64,000 bases of DNA. It comes from Grifola frondosa. Lineage: Eukaryota > Basidiomycota > Agaricomycetes > Polyporales > Grifolaceae. The notes below the pieces were generated by a model. That model had not been told where the DNA came from and made no database searches. It worked only from the letters and a program-made list of their open reading frames with translations. The translations under genes and the position numbers were made by a program. The stretch spans positions 1,178,001 through 1,242,000 of the forward strand of contig LUGG01000005.1 of assembly GCA_001683735.1 (NCBI GenBank). The letters run 5' to 3'. How positions within the stretch are numbered: position 1 is the first letter of the stretch; each line of letters opens with the position of its first letter. Shown here piece after piece: positions 45,579-57,158 of the stretch.

Positions 45579-47049
45579 TCATCTCCGTGAAGCCCTGTTC
45601 ATAGCAGCGGCCTCCGCCTTTTTATCCTGAAACCACTTTTTGACATAAGCGTAGGTATCCATCATGGAAGCAGGCTTGTTCTGCAGGTTTGGCGGAAGAA
45701 TCGGGATCCCAAGAGCTCTGCGCACAGCAGGCTGTCGCAGCATGAGACTTTGGAACGTCATGGCGACGATACTTGTGATAAGGTACACCAAAACACCCTG
45801 ACAGACGCGTCAAATATGCGCATGATGTATGGAACTCACGAACGACTTACGGTTGAAAGCTTCGCCATAAGGAAGATACTAACTATGGACAACACGCGGA
45901 ATCCATTGACAACGTGTGCCATATGTGGGGCCGCGGTGAGGTCGTTCATACTCAACTGTTCCGAGTGAAGTCAGTGGATCGTTCTTTACACATAAACGTG
46001 ATGCTTACCGTGAGCTGAAGATTCACCAGCACAGCCGAGGCAACTGGCAGAATGTACGTCGGATCCGCAATGGTCAGATCTGGTAAGAGATCCAGCCCAC
46101 TGTGCTTCAGCTGTTCTAATGGATAGTCACACAGTCCCCTCACGCCGAAGAACATGCCCAGCGCTACAGGAAGCTGTATTATCGGCATGAGAGCCATGCC
46201 GCCAATGCTCACGCCGGCCTTCTCGTAGATCATCTTCTGTTTCAGCATCACACGCTGCATCCCAAGCGTGTCGCGCTTAGCCTGCGCTACCTGCATTTCT
46301 TTCCGGATCGCGTTCACCTCGTTCTGATATGGGGCGAGCGAAGCAGACGAACGAATTGACTTCACTGCGAAGGGGAATAGGAAGACGCGAGAGAGTACCG
46401 TCGCTGTGACGATAGTCCAAAACCAGGGCATTCCAGTGGAGACTTGAAGCAACTCTATACCCCAGCGACAGAGGCCCGCTGGGGACCAACCGGCAAGACC
46501 TAAAGCGGCGAGGTCACCGTAATTGAGAGAGTGGATAGATAGTGCGGCAGGGAGATCAAATGGGACGGCATCGGTTGGGATGGTGTCCAAGGCTGTAGAG
46601 ATGTCTGAGGCATTTGTCGAGTCCAATAGAGGTGCCGCGTCTCTGAGAGGTTGTTCTGGCGTTGATTCCAACACAGTCGCTGTTCCTGCTGGCAGCAGTT
46701 CTGACACAGGTGAAGGTGGGATGGGGTCCTCCGACAAGGATGTCAATCCCGATGTTTCTGGAACAGCGGGGGATTTTGAAGACCACCAGTAGTTTCGCAC
46801 ATGCCCTGGTAACCTGAGGCCATTGTCTCGTGCCAAAAAAGGTCTGGCATGCTGCACTGATCTCAGTATGTATTCGAAGCGCAAACATATACCATACCTG
46901 TAAGCTGACGCCGGACAGAGACCGAATCTGTGAGCGTTGCAGGACCTGCCGCGATATTCTAGCAGGATGTGAACATAACCCTTCAACAGTAATGTACAGA
47001 CATACCTGGGGCTCAGCCGGCTCATACAGAGCACGCCATGAAACACCAT
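45579..47049 (-). CDS. OXA1: OXA1/YidC-family mitochondrial membrane insertase
   Basis: Oxa1 inserts nuclear- and mitochondrially-encoded proteins into the inner mitochondrial membrane. The main exon (to 46009) carries GLAGWSPAGLCRWGIELLQV, MPWFWTIVTATVLSRVFLFP, a matrix loop with QRVMLKQKMIYEKAGVS and MALMPIIQLPVALGMFFGVR; exon 2 (45851-45955) has FRVLSIVSIFLMAKLST; exon 3 (45579-45797) has VLVYLITSIVAMTFQSLMLR and a basic ribosome-binding-like tail (WFQDKKAEAAAMNRASRR). Five membrane segments as in the family. The N-terminus up to about 46850 is open but probably contains one or two introns; the start at 47049 is provisional. Which of the Oxa1/Cox18 branches is meant needs a tree. Confidence 0.9.
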
Positions 47050-47163
47050 CGCTTCCCCCTCCTATGCTATTGATCCTCTGGCAGGAAGAGGAGGGGCCTT
47101 TAACAAGAGGCTTAAATCAAAGGGTTTTGAGTGTGAAGGGCTGGAAAAGTTGCCACAATTTGC

Positions 47164-47213
47164 CACGTGTGAATGAGCACGTGATTAAATTCCGAATCCG
47201 AATTATTCGGAAT
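47164..47213. promoter_or_regulatory. Two CACGTG boxes and a nested inverted repeat upstream of OXA1
   Basis: CACGTG at 47164-47169 and 47178-47183, then ATTCCGAAT (47189-47197) and its inverse (47205-47213), with a second inner pair CCGAAT/ATTCGG around 47204. The elements lie 115-165 bp upstream of the provisional OXA1 start and 200-250 bp upstream of the divergent DUF202 gene, so they could serve both. Confidence 0.45.
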
Positions 47214-47236
47214 TCGTTTCGGTGAACACACAAGGA

Positions 47237-47250
47237 AAGCTTCGAAGCTT
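47237..47250. repeat. 14-bp perfect palindrome AAGCTTCGAAGCTT
   Basis: Self-complementary over its length, in the shared upstream region of OXA1 and the DUF202 gene. Confidence 0.8.
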
Positions 47251-47416
47251 CAATGAAAGGTCTCTGCTTCAGTTTCGACAGCACCGCTCCTTTGTCCTCC
47301 TAGTGTTGTGACAACGTAAGCATATTTGCCTTGCGTCCCTTGAAGAGTTGACGTAAATATAAATCATGATGTGCAATAGAGCAGTTTCTCCTTCGGTATT
47401 TATCAGGGTCGATTGT

Positions 47417-48092
47417 ATGGATTCTACTGCACCTTGCAACACCAGTCGCTCTGAGACACCAAGAAGTCACAAACCCAGCGAGGTTGATCGCCATAGATAT
47501 TATAGGTGCGTATATGTATGGTCAAAGCTACGCAAGGCCGTTCAAAGTTCGCATCATTATAAGGGGGCATCGTTCGAGTTCTTTCTATCCAGAAGATGTC
47601 AACGAGTTGGGTGAGGATGTGATTCGATCTCCAGTTATGTTTTTTTAATATCGGGATATGCATCGACAGTCGAAATTCGTGCAAGGCAAAGAACGTTTGA
47701 TGGGGCCTATGCACGTAGCGCCATGGGCAATCTAGGCTATTCCTTGACTATCTTGCGGCTATTCGACAGTCGATTCTATAGAAGTAGGTGACCATGTGGG
47801 CCTCTGTGTATTATGAATCCCTCTCACGCTATTTATGTTAGTCGGTATTCTATATACTGTGCTCGCAGGCATGCTTTTCGTGCTTGCTTTCTTCCGTCAA
47901 CGACATTCGAAGCATGACTTCGCCGACAGAAACCGAGACGCGTCATATAACAACGCCGTCAAGACTGTCGGACAGACGGGGAAGCAGATATTCGGCCGTC
48001 CATTCGTTACTGCAGGATGGATTGTTCTGGCACTTACTGTCATCGTTCTCGCGGTTGAGATTGGCCTCATGGTGCTGATTTTCATGGTTTAA
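47417..48092 (+). CDS. DUF202-family small membrane protein
   Basis: Exons 47417-47505, 47564-47610, 47670-47783 and 47842-48092 join in frame to about 165 residues. The domain shows IRARQRTFDGAYARSAMGNL, GYSLTILRLFDSRFYRIG, ILYTVLAGMLFVLAFFRQRH and a last helix GWIVLALTVIVLAVEIGLMV: three membrane segments with the conserved Arg-rich lead-in of DUF202 proteins. The related domain in the VTC complex takes part in polyphosphate handling, but a role for this stand-alone protein is not known. Confidence 0.85.
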
Positions 48093-48481
48093 GGCGTTTC
48101 CAAGTTGCTGTGGTGGGAAAGTAGGTGAGATAACCCTTCGAAGTCCCACTCTATCTGTGCTCAACTTCAGTGGAATCGACAGACTTGGGAGCGTTGCAGA
48201 TGATGATGGTTTGATGCCTTCCTATATAGTCTGGGTCGATTGAAGGTTTTGTAGTAGAGAGTTACATTAAGATAATTGTAATACTATGGATCGTGCAGGT
48301 AGTTCATGAGATCTCCATGAATTTCTTTTGCGAGTGTATTTGGCGCCTATCACCTTGTTCAACGCTTCCACGCGTACCGCCACCTTTCGCGACCTCTACC
48401 CCCACGACTGAATTCTTGCTGATTGTGTCTCGCTTTCTAGTTGTCGCAAGGGCGACTACTCCTCTGTAAATCTAGGTCTAA
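48093..48481. other. Intergenic, no supported gene
   Basis: 3' flank of the DUF202 gene and promoter of the exchanger gene. Confidence 0.5.
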
Positions 48482-51372
48482 ATGTCTTCGAGTGTCACCG
48501 CAACAACTGTGGTCACTGTACCTTCACCATCACCTACGTCTATCGCGGAGGAGGAAGAATACTATTCGTCATGGTCACTCTTTCTCGTCTGCGGGCTTCT
48601 AGTTCTATCCCTATGGACGTCTTACTACCTCCAGATTAAGCGCATACGCGCAGTGCACGAGACATTGGTCGCCATCTTTGCTGGGATGTTTGTCGGCCTG
48701 GTTGTACGACTGGCGCCAGGGACGATGATTCGAGAGATGCTGGTAAGTTGTTGCACTTCTTTACGTCTCGGGGAATCTCCTCTTTTCTGGACCATGTTCT
48801 TCCCGGCTGGAGGACATAGAAGACAAGTAGGAAAGCTAGAGGATCACACTCTTAGCATTGAAGAAATGCACATCAGGGCGTATGTCTGAGGAAGTAGGCA
48901 GAACCATGAGAAGCATAGTTGGATAAGCATAGTTGGACGTGCTTCCCAGAGCTTGCGAGGGTCGTCCGGCTTGGCTCCTTAGTGACCTCACGGGTTGTAG
49001 GTGCTCATTTGCCAGCCCATGCTCTACGGCCTCCGGACGCATCCTTTCCATGCGGGTCTCCAATTGCAACCAGACGATTTGTATTAATTGTTCCATGGAC
49101 ATGATATGTCTGTTGTCAGCACAGTGCATGCAGGTTGAATAACCCTACTTCATCGGTGTACTCTGTGACACCGCATGAGTATTCTACGGATAGAAATCCT
49201 AGATTAATTTCAGAGCATGCAGCATTTTTCTGACTTGCGTTGTTCTCTTGCTATTTGCGTCTGTAGCTTCTACTGACATGCTGTTACATCTCCTAACCTC
49301 TCCGCGAGTCTTTCTTTCTCTGTACTAATACCGGTTGGTAGACATTCAAACACACGCTTTTCTTCAATCTGTTACTGCCGCCCATCATTCTGAATTCTGG
49401 ATACGAGCTGAAACAAGTACGTTATAGTAAACGCTTACAATTCATCACTGATGGTTGATTCTAGGAAAACTTCTTCCGTAATTTCGGCTCCATCTTGACA
49501 TTCGCATTCCTCGGGACGTTCATCTCAGCAGTTGGCGTAGGGTATGTGCTAACATCGTGATATGTAGTTACATGCAGAATTCACCAAGTTACAACAGCGT
49601 ATTAGTGTACATTTATTCTTTCCTGGGCCTGGAATCGCTGGATGTAACTCTGATAGAGTGCCTGACCTTCGGGTCCACTCTGTCTGCTACCGACCCCGTC
49701 ACAATATTGGCAATCTTCAACCAATACAAGGTAGACCCAAAGCTGTACACCGTGATTTTTGGTGAGAGTTTACTGAACGACGCAGTCAGTATCGTCATGT
49801 ACGAGTAAGTTCGGTCCTTTGAACAACTACATACGAGAACACGTTGCTAACAACTGCTTAAGGACTCTAACACAGTTCCATGGTACGGAAATATACGTCT
49901 CCTCGCTCTTCCACGGGATCGGTATCTTCCTGTTGTCATTCAGCGTGTCCATGGCGCTCGGGGTGGCTTTTGGTCTTGCAATGTCGCTCCTCCTCAAACA
50001 CTCATCACTTTCGCTCTACCCCTCTATCGAGACATGTCTGGTGGCGCTCTCGGCATACACCTGCTACTTCTTCTCGAATGGGCTTTCTATGTCTGGCATC
50101 GTCTCACTGCTCTTCTGCGGCATCACGCTCAAGCACTACGCGTACCATACCATGTCACGTCGGACGCAGCGTGCCACCAAATACATATTCTCAACGCTCG
50201 CGCAGCTGTCGGAGAACTTTATATTCATTTATCTCGGGCTTTCGCTATTCACGAGTCCACCCTCGTCTGCGAAGGTGACAAGTTACTTTAAGCCGCTATT
50301 CATCACGATCACTACCGTTGCAGTCGTCTTCACGCGCTACGCTGCCGTGTTCCCACTCTCGGAGGCTATTAACTTCTTCCACAAGCATGCGCGGGGACAG
50401 CGTCAAGAGGAGCTACCACACTCGTATCAGATGATGCTCTTTTGGGCTGGCTTGCGGGGCGCCGTCGGGTGTTGCGCTTGCGGCTGGGTTCAAGGGCGAA
50501 AATGCAGAAACAATGCGGACTACTGTTCTGGCGGTTGTTGTTCTCACCGTTTTAGTGTTCGGAGGGACGACGGCGAGGATGTTGGAAGTACTGGGCATCA
50601 GGACAGGTGTTGAAGATGACGAGGCGAGCAGCAGCGACGAGGAAGGGCCAAACACTCGAAACCCGTGGTTCAGACGGATGGGACGGTGGGGAGATACACC
50701 GACGATGACGGCGGGTACTTTGCTTCGCAACAAACACCGCCTTACGGTCGAGGAGCGCCAGCGAGGGTTGCCATGCTATACAACGAACCGATGCCACAGA
50801 GTTTCAATCACCAGGCACAAAGTCTTACATCACCGCTGAACAACAATACTATCTTCTCCGCCGCATCATCTGAGTCCTACGACTCGGATGGCGGGGAAGT
50901 TCTCCCGCTGGCTTCGACATCCGCGGGGGATGTTTCTCCCAGCGGCCGACGAAAACCTCGAGATGGAGCGGCGGTGGGCGGGGCAGGCGCAGAAGACGGC
51001 AAGTGGTTCCAGGAGCTCGACGAGCGGTACCTCCTCCCGCTCTTCTCAAACGCGACGGCCAGCCGTACCTTCCATGCGCGCAAGGCACGCCGTACGTCAG
51101 GTCTCTCGCCAGGCGCCGTTGGAAGCGGGAGCAGGCTGGGAACTCCTGTGGACACGGATGACGAGGCGGATGAGGAACCCGAGGTGGATTTGACCCTCTC
51201 GTCGGCATATCCGGGCTCTGCGAATCTCGCGACCATGCCAAGTAGCTTGAGTATGACCAATGCTCAGGCGTTCCCGCCGACGCCAGGTGTGATGGACGAG
51301 AGCCGAACAGAGAGGGGCTTAGCGAGCCCGATGTTACGCAGAGACAGTGAAAACAGGGACCGGGTATCATGA
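48482..51372 (+). CDS. NHX-type intracellular Na+(K+)/H+ exchanger
   Basis: CPA1/NHE exchangers swap cytosolic Na+ or K+ for lumenal H+ in endosomes and vacuoles. Exons 48482-48742, 49342-49416, 49465-49541, 49598-49804 and 49863-51372. Membrane blocks include [17 protein letters not shown] (amiloride-site motif), [20 protein letters not shown], the ion-binding [37 protein letters not shown] and [10 protein letters not shown]. The C-terminal tail is long, acidic and Ser-rich. The frame shifts once at GGG 50467-50469 (one extra base or two missing) inside the conserved GAVGVALAAG block, and once in the G run 50688-50691 (one missing). Intron 1 is 599 nt, ten times the usual size here. Confidence 0.92.
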
Positions 51373-52506
51373 TGCCATTTTAGAGTGTACTGACTTCTCG
51401 TATCTTATTTGTGACCTACTATTCTCTGAATCCATCGCACAGTGATTATTAGTTTGCAGATATGATATTTAGTCATTGGATGGAGCAGGGCCACTTGTAG
51501 ATGCGTCTGCTGGGAATGAACTTGGGTATTGAGGCGGCAGTCCGCAGCCTTCTGCTTAGACGATCGGTGGGTTACATGCAATTTGCTCCGCTGTTGGGAA
51601 CACGAGAATGCTGATTTGAATCAATCAGCAACCGGTTCCTGCCAACTGAGAACATGCACGTACATCTGCCATGCAGTTGTTATGGTGGAGTGGTCCGAGT
51701 ACGTTCGCCTGGACTTCATACGTTCTTCCACCGTTGACATTGATGAATTGCTCTCTTCCTCTTATATCGATCATCTCCGAGTCGCTGCCTCAGGCACCCC
51801 CACAGTCCCCACATGCATGAAGACAAATTGCGAAGCTTCGCGTAAGGCAAAATAATATATTCTTAGAGCCGAATTCCGCTGTGCAAGATCTCTCAGCCCT
51901 GGTGGAATGGAGACAAGATGATCTCGGTCATCAAGCAAAGTTTTCCGAGCGGCCAGACAGTATATGCCGACAGTATGTAGCCGATGAGAACTTCTCGATG
52001 ATATCGGATGAAATTGAGAACAGTGTGATGAGATCGGGACGCTCGGTATTAGGCTACTTGGTACAGGGCAACTTGACCCTATGTACATACTGTGTCCATG
52101 CGTAAGGGAAACTAGTTGGTCGATATTCAGCAATGATAATATACAACAGGCGAGGATGGGAAGAGTAACGTTTGAAAGCATAGGGTGGAAACCCACAACA
52201 GCCGCATTATACAGAAACTTGGAGGGGATAGACGTCGAGTCTATTCAAGAAAACAACGCCTGGAAGCATCACAATAGATTAAAATCTAGATCATAGTGTA
52301 TCAGCACTGGTATTCGAAAATGACCAGGACAGCAAGTTACTCACGAACTATACAACCTCACATTAGAGAAGCCATTACATCGCACTAGTCAGATGCAAGC
52401 CTGAAGGGTAGTGGGAAGATACTATCCAACACTGTTATACACACAACGAGATGGATATAAAAATAGATAAGAAGATAGAAATATGGATCCATGAGATTGT
52501 TCGAGG
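51373..52506. other. Intergenic between convergent genes, no supported gene
   Basis: Several short frames on both strands, none with a motif or clear exon borders. Confidence 0.5.
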
Positions 52507-54388
52507 TCACAATAGGTCGGCTCTTCGCAGGTGTTCCCGAAGGATACCTTCTTCGACTGTAACGGGTGGCGAAGGCCAATTAAATATATCACAAGGAAGG
52601 TAAGACAAAGAGTCACTAACCTACGCCGAGCGTAACTGCGGTAGCTTCGGTGTCCTTTACAATGACGATTATTCGCAGGTGAAGCCACTATTGCGAGGGA
52701 GCACTTACAACAACAGATGTCATATGGACACGAAATGGGCGGGGTTCCGGTGAATATTTGCGGAGGATATCCCTGAAGTGCTGTGCAAAGTCTGCTCTTG
52801 ATGTTAGCAATGCATACTGCTTGACAATGGTAACTCACATTTGGTGACGGTGTCAATGTCGTTTTGTCTGTCTCCAAAGCTACGCACAAAGTCTTTGACT
52901 CTCACACCACTGTTTAGCTTTCGCTCTAGCAGATCGCACTTGTTCAGGAATAAGATGATAGATGTCTTAGCCAGTAGTTTGGAGGAGATGACAGCTTTCC
53001 ACAGCATGAAGCTGTCCTCGAGACGGTTGATTCTACGATCCTCGGCGAGCCGTTCGTCAAAGCAGCTTATCGGAGCAACGAAGATGATTGCATCACAATC
53101 GTCAAAGTAGGGATACCAAGCCGGACGCTGGAGTAATGGAAAACTGACGTTACAAGGCATATAGATTTTGCCATGATCAAGACGGACTCACCTGGGTTCT
53201 GGAGCCTCCAACATCATAAAGGCACCACTCCGAACCAGCGGCAGAACCTGAGACAAATCAGACCGCGAATTACATGCGCGTATAGACAGGTTTACTCACC
53301 TTTGTCAAACTTGATCTTGTACTCCTGAACTCCTAAAGTGCGGAGCCTTGCGCGCACGATGTCGCCGTCGGAAGGTTCATAATGACGGGTTGCAATCCTA
53401 TCAATGTCATTTAGGAAGCTGTACGAACACATGTTAGGTCACGCTGAACAATAGTGCGCATATAGTGAGCTTACAAGCCAGGTGTAGCTTCCATTCTGAT
53501 GCCGCGTCTGTGCAGCATGTCCCGGATGGATATATCTTCCCAAATCGCTTTCATATCATCAGCACAGCCTGCAATAATTTCGATGGTCTCCCTGTTCAGC
53601 GCTTCCTTGGACTTCCGGCCCCCAAGCTCACTCAGCCGGCGGTTGTGAGTCTGACCTTTCCAACCGGAAGTTGAACGGACGAAGAATTCTTGGTGGCGTC
53701 GCTCTTTCTGCCCGATGACAGGGGAGGAAGGTGGGGATGAATACGCTTCATCGCTTGCAGAAAGACCTATGCGAAGTTCGAGATCCTGTTGGACCCTGCG
53801 CAACGGCGCTAATCGTAATTTGAGGAGCCGGTGCCTCCCCGTAAAATGAAGAGCGTTGTTGGTAACTGACTGTGGGTCCACCTCATCGTCGCTAATGTCT
53901 GAATCATCCGTGGCCATAGTCGCCTTTCCAGACATCTCCTCCGCCAGCAGATCGAGGATAGTATTCACATTCCGGATGAGGTTGAGTTGGATTACCATAC
54001 GCCAAGACTCGCGTTCCGCAGCCCATGCATCTTGTGCATACGTTAACTGAAAGTCTAGGACTGATGTTAAGGAGACGCTTAGAGTTACAGCCTGAAGAAT
54101 GCTCACTCTTGAGTGTGGTAGATTTGCCTAGACATAGGATAGTATCATAGTGACAACTATATAGGACTGCAGATACTCACCGCTCTCACTTTGACCCAGG
54201 AGGAGAACTTTAATGAACCTGTTCTTCTTCTGCGCGGCCCTCTCCGCCTTTAGCTGCTCATCGATCCTCTCGCTGACTTGCCGAGCCTCTGCCTCCACCT
54301 TCAACCGAATTTCCTTTTGCTCTGGAGTCTCATTCACTGGAGGTGCAAGCAGGATTGTCAGAGGGTCCTCGTCGAGAGAGCGGCCCAT
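52507..54388 (-). CDS. Atypical heterotrimeric G-protein alpha subunit
   Basis: Nine exons (54181-54388, 54107-54127, 53475-54060, 53300-53418, 53192-53247, 52839-53127, 52709-52791, 52621-52654, 52507-52556) join to exactly 481 codons plus stop. G1 P-loop LLLGQSESGKST, switch I region RARLRTLGVQEYKIKF, G3 DVGGSRTQ, G4 LFLNKCD and G5-like TSVVDTEAT are all present. Canonical G-alpha has DVGGQ; here the catalytic Gln is Ser. The helical domain contains an insert of roughly 100 residues rich in Asp, Ser and basic clusters (DDSDISDDEVDPQS, SSPPSSPVIGQKERR), which accounts for the extra length over the usual 350. The N-terminus MGRSLDED is a poor myristoylation site and has no early Cys. Such divergent subunits are common in mushroom-forming fungi. 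Confidence 0.93.
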
Positions 54389-55017
54389 GGAAACTAGCTG
54401 AAAGTTGCTCAGAGAGCGGATGGTCGGCGGGATGCAGGAGGGTGGTTGGATTCAGAGGAACATGTGTGTCTTTGGCAGTTAACTAGCAACAAATCAGGAC
54501 TACCATGAACGGTAAATCTGTGACCGTCAACGTCTGATCCAGGTTGGAAAGATCAAGCAGGCGAGATTTACCGCCGATAAGTCGGCCAGTGTTGCCAAGC
54601 CTTGCCACACGGCGTCTCACACTAGCTACTTATATTACGCATTCGAATCCGCATTTTCCCAGCTTTTCTCGAAAGACTTTCCCTGGCGAAGCACGGGACG
54701 CAATTTTCTGTCCACACAGCAGCGAGCGTGGGTATGTGAATAGGTTTCTCCAGCGAAGATGAGCTATGTATATAATGCGATAGAAATCTACATATATGAC
54801 CGTTCTACATAATGGGTCGTCTAAGGTGTCTATGTGATAATTAGGTACTAGCCGGCAGCGGGGCATATATACCGAGCAACAAATGAATCCGCTGTTCCTT
54901 GCTGTGAGGCCTCGAAAAGTATTCCCGACCACAGCGTGGCAGGGGAGATCGGGACCAGATGCAAACAAGAAATGACGATACGAACCAGTGTCTCGGCGCA
55001 AGCGGGCTCAGGCAGCA
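54389..55017. other. Intergenic, no supported gene
   Basis: Promoter side of the G-alpha gene and 3' side of the transporter; no motif found. Confidence 0.5.
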
Positions 55018-57158
55018 TTAAAACGCAGCCAGAATCTTCGGCTGTCTCTTGAAGCGGGCTGGGAGAACATCAATAAATAGCACATGTGAACCCGGTATTA
55101 ATGGTCCTTACCGTAAAGCAGCAACAAGGAACCAACGATCTGCACGGAGCCCGAATATCCTGAAACCACTCGCCAATTCCCGCCAGACGCACTCAAGATA
55201 GCACCACCTATAGGCGCACCAGCGGCGTTACCTGAAATGAAGTTAGAAGATATACAATCTGCCTTGAATATTGTAAAATACCTGGTAAGTTGAATAACAA
55301 CAAGAGGCCAGACAGCCCCCCGAGACGATCAGAGCCAAACAACTGTGCCGCAACCGCCGGTGACAGTGACAGAAAGCATCCGCAGAAAAAGCCGTACATT
55401 ACGGCAAATGCCATCTAGTAGCACAACAACAAGAACAGAAAATCAGTGAGTAGGCACTACCTGAGCACGCAGAGCGAGAAGCCCAGAGGATGGGTGATGC
55501 GTACGATGCCCGCATAGGTAGAGATGAATGTCCACATGAGCAGCTGCGTGAGACCGGACATCGTAGTAACGATAAAGAGCGCATTCAGTGGGCCGATGCG
55601 GTCTGCAACAAAGCCAACGCTAGTACGCCCGATGGCTGCAGAGAAATTGAGTATGACAAGAGGAAGCGTGGATAACTGTGAATTATAAATATTAGCTTGA
55701 ATTGTTTTCCTAATATTACGAGACTCACCAGATCACTGAGGCCCGGGATTTTCTCGCTAGTGAATGTTGGCAGGTAAAATATCGGCGATAGATATCCGCT
55801 GTTATGGAATGTATGAGCTGTGGCGGGCCAAGACCAAACAAGAAGAAGATACTAACAATACGGTGAAGAAAAAACAGGACCCAAGACTCCAAAACACGGG
55901 ATCTCCAAAGAACGTGCGGTCATACCAAATAATTTTGTGACATCTGGCACTAGCGGGTCTCCTCTCCTTGATCATGAAGAAGGCCATGAAAAGCATCGAA
56001 GCGTCTATAGCACTAATTATTGCGAAGGATTTTCTGAGGCCAGCAACGGATAGCAGAGAGCGGACAATCAGGCATGACAAGGCTCCGCCTGCAATGAAAA
56101 TAAGATCAAACATTTGTAAGTCGGCACACGCTATAAGGCACTTACCCAGAGAACTGCCAGCCACGACCATGCCAGTTGCGAAGGCTCTGTACTTCAGGAA
56201 CCATTGCGCGGGAAGTGCAACCTGAAACGAAAATCAGACGACGTTTTACAAGCCTCCACACAGCACGAACAATCAATGGGAAGACAAGAGCACCAGAAAT
56301 ACCCTGTACAAGACCCTGATTGAGCAGATATGAGATCATTGAAGTGACACAAAAGGTGCTTATTAACCTGGGTTATAAAGAATTGCCAAATTTCGGTGCA
56401 GAATGCTGAAGCCAACATGCTTGTTACCCATAATATCGCGCCTACGGCAAGGAAAGGCTGCAGATATTCATCAGCAGGCGCATTTCACGTGTCAGGTATC
56501 ATCGACATGCCTTATATCCGCTACTCGCGAGACCATGAGTGTGAGGAATTTCTATTGGTAGTAGAATGCTCACTAACGGTCGCCTAATTTTCCAAAAATG
56601 ATCCCGGCCAAAGTCATTACCTACAAATCATCAGCGAGTGGTTTATGATCAACATCCTGAAGAAGATATGCTTACCATACCAGCCATGCTTCCTAGCGTA
56701 CTCAACAATGAGTCAGACGCGTTAGGGAAGAGGTGTGCCTGGTAATAAGATTGTATCACGCCCCAAGCCTGCCATAATGTGAGTATAGGAAAGGAGCGGC
56801 AAAGAAAATATCAAAGGACAGATGTCCTGAATGCTCACGAGCCTTCCCACCCAACGATAATGACCAGACATGGAAGCGGCGGAAGCATATAGGTTCAATG
56901 GCGCTGCAGTACACAGTATATGAGATCGAGAACATACCCCCAGCCAACCGTAGCCGCCGAGAAGATGACGCAGCCGAGGACGACGATCCAGCCGCGTCCG
57001 CCGTCGGGATAGATCATTTCTTCTGGCACAACACCCTCCTCACCACTGTGAATGGAGGATATGCGTGAACCGGCCTCCTCGTCTCTGGAGAACTTGTCTG
57101 GTGTCATGTCCGCTTGCGAGAAGTCGACCTGTGTCTTCTCCGACATTGGAGTCTCCAT
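55018..57158 (-). CDS. MFS transporter, monocarboxylate (MCT) type
   Basis: Twelve-helix carriers of this type move monocarboxylates or related solutes with H+. The start at 57158 gives a polar N-tail and then the MCT signature YPDGGRGWIVVLGCVIFSAA. Further exons encode AWGVIQSYYQAHLFPNASDS, VMTLAGIIFGKLGD, FLAVGAILWVTSMLASAFCT, GLVQGISGALVFPLI, ALPAQWFLKYRAFATGMVVA, a loop with FMIKERRP, LPLVILNFSAAIGRTSVGFV, ADRIGPLNALFIVTTMSGLT, MAFAVMYGFFCGCFLSLSPA and AAQLFGSDRLGGLSGLLLLF, ending RFKRQPKILAAF and TAA at 55018-55020. About ten exons with normal borders; the 180-nt first intron is long for this window. Substrate unknown. Confidence 0.88.

Noticed and set aside
50849..51370. 173-codon minus frame
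   Set aside because: Antisense to the acidic tail of the NHX exchanger, a GC-rich low-complexity region that is open in several frames.
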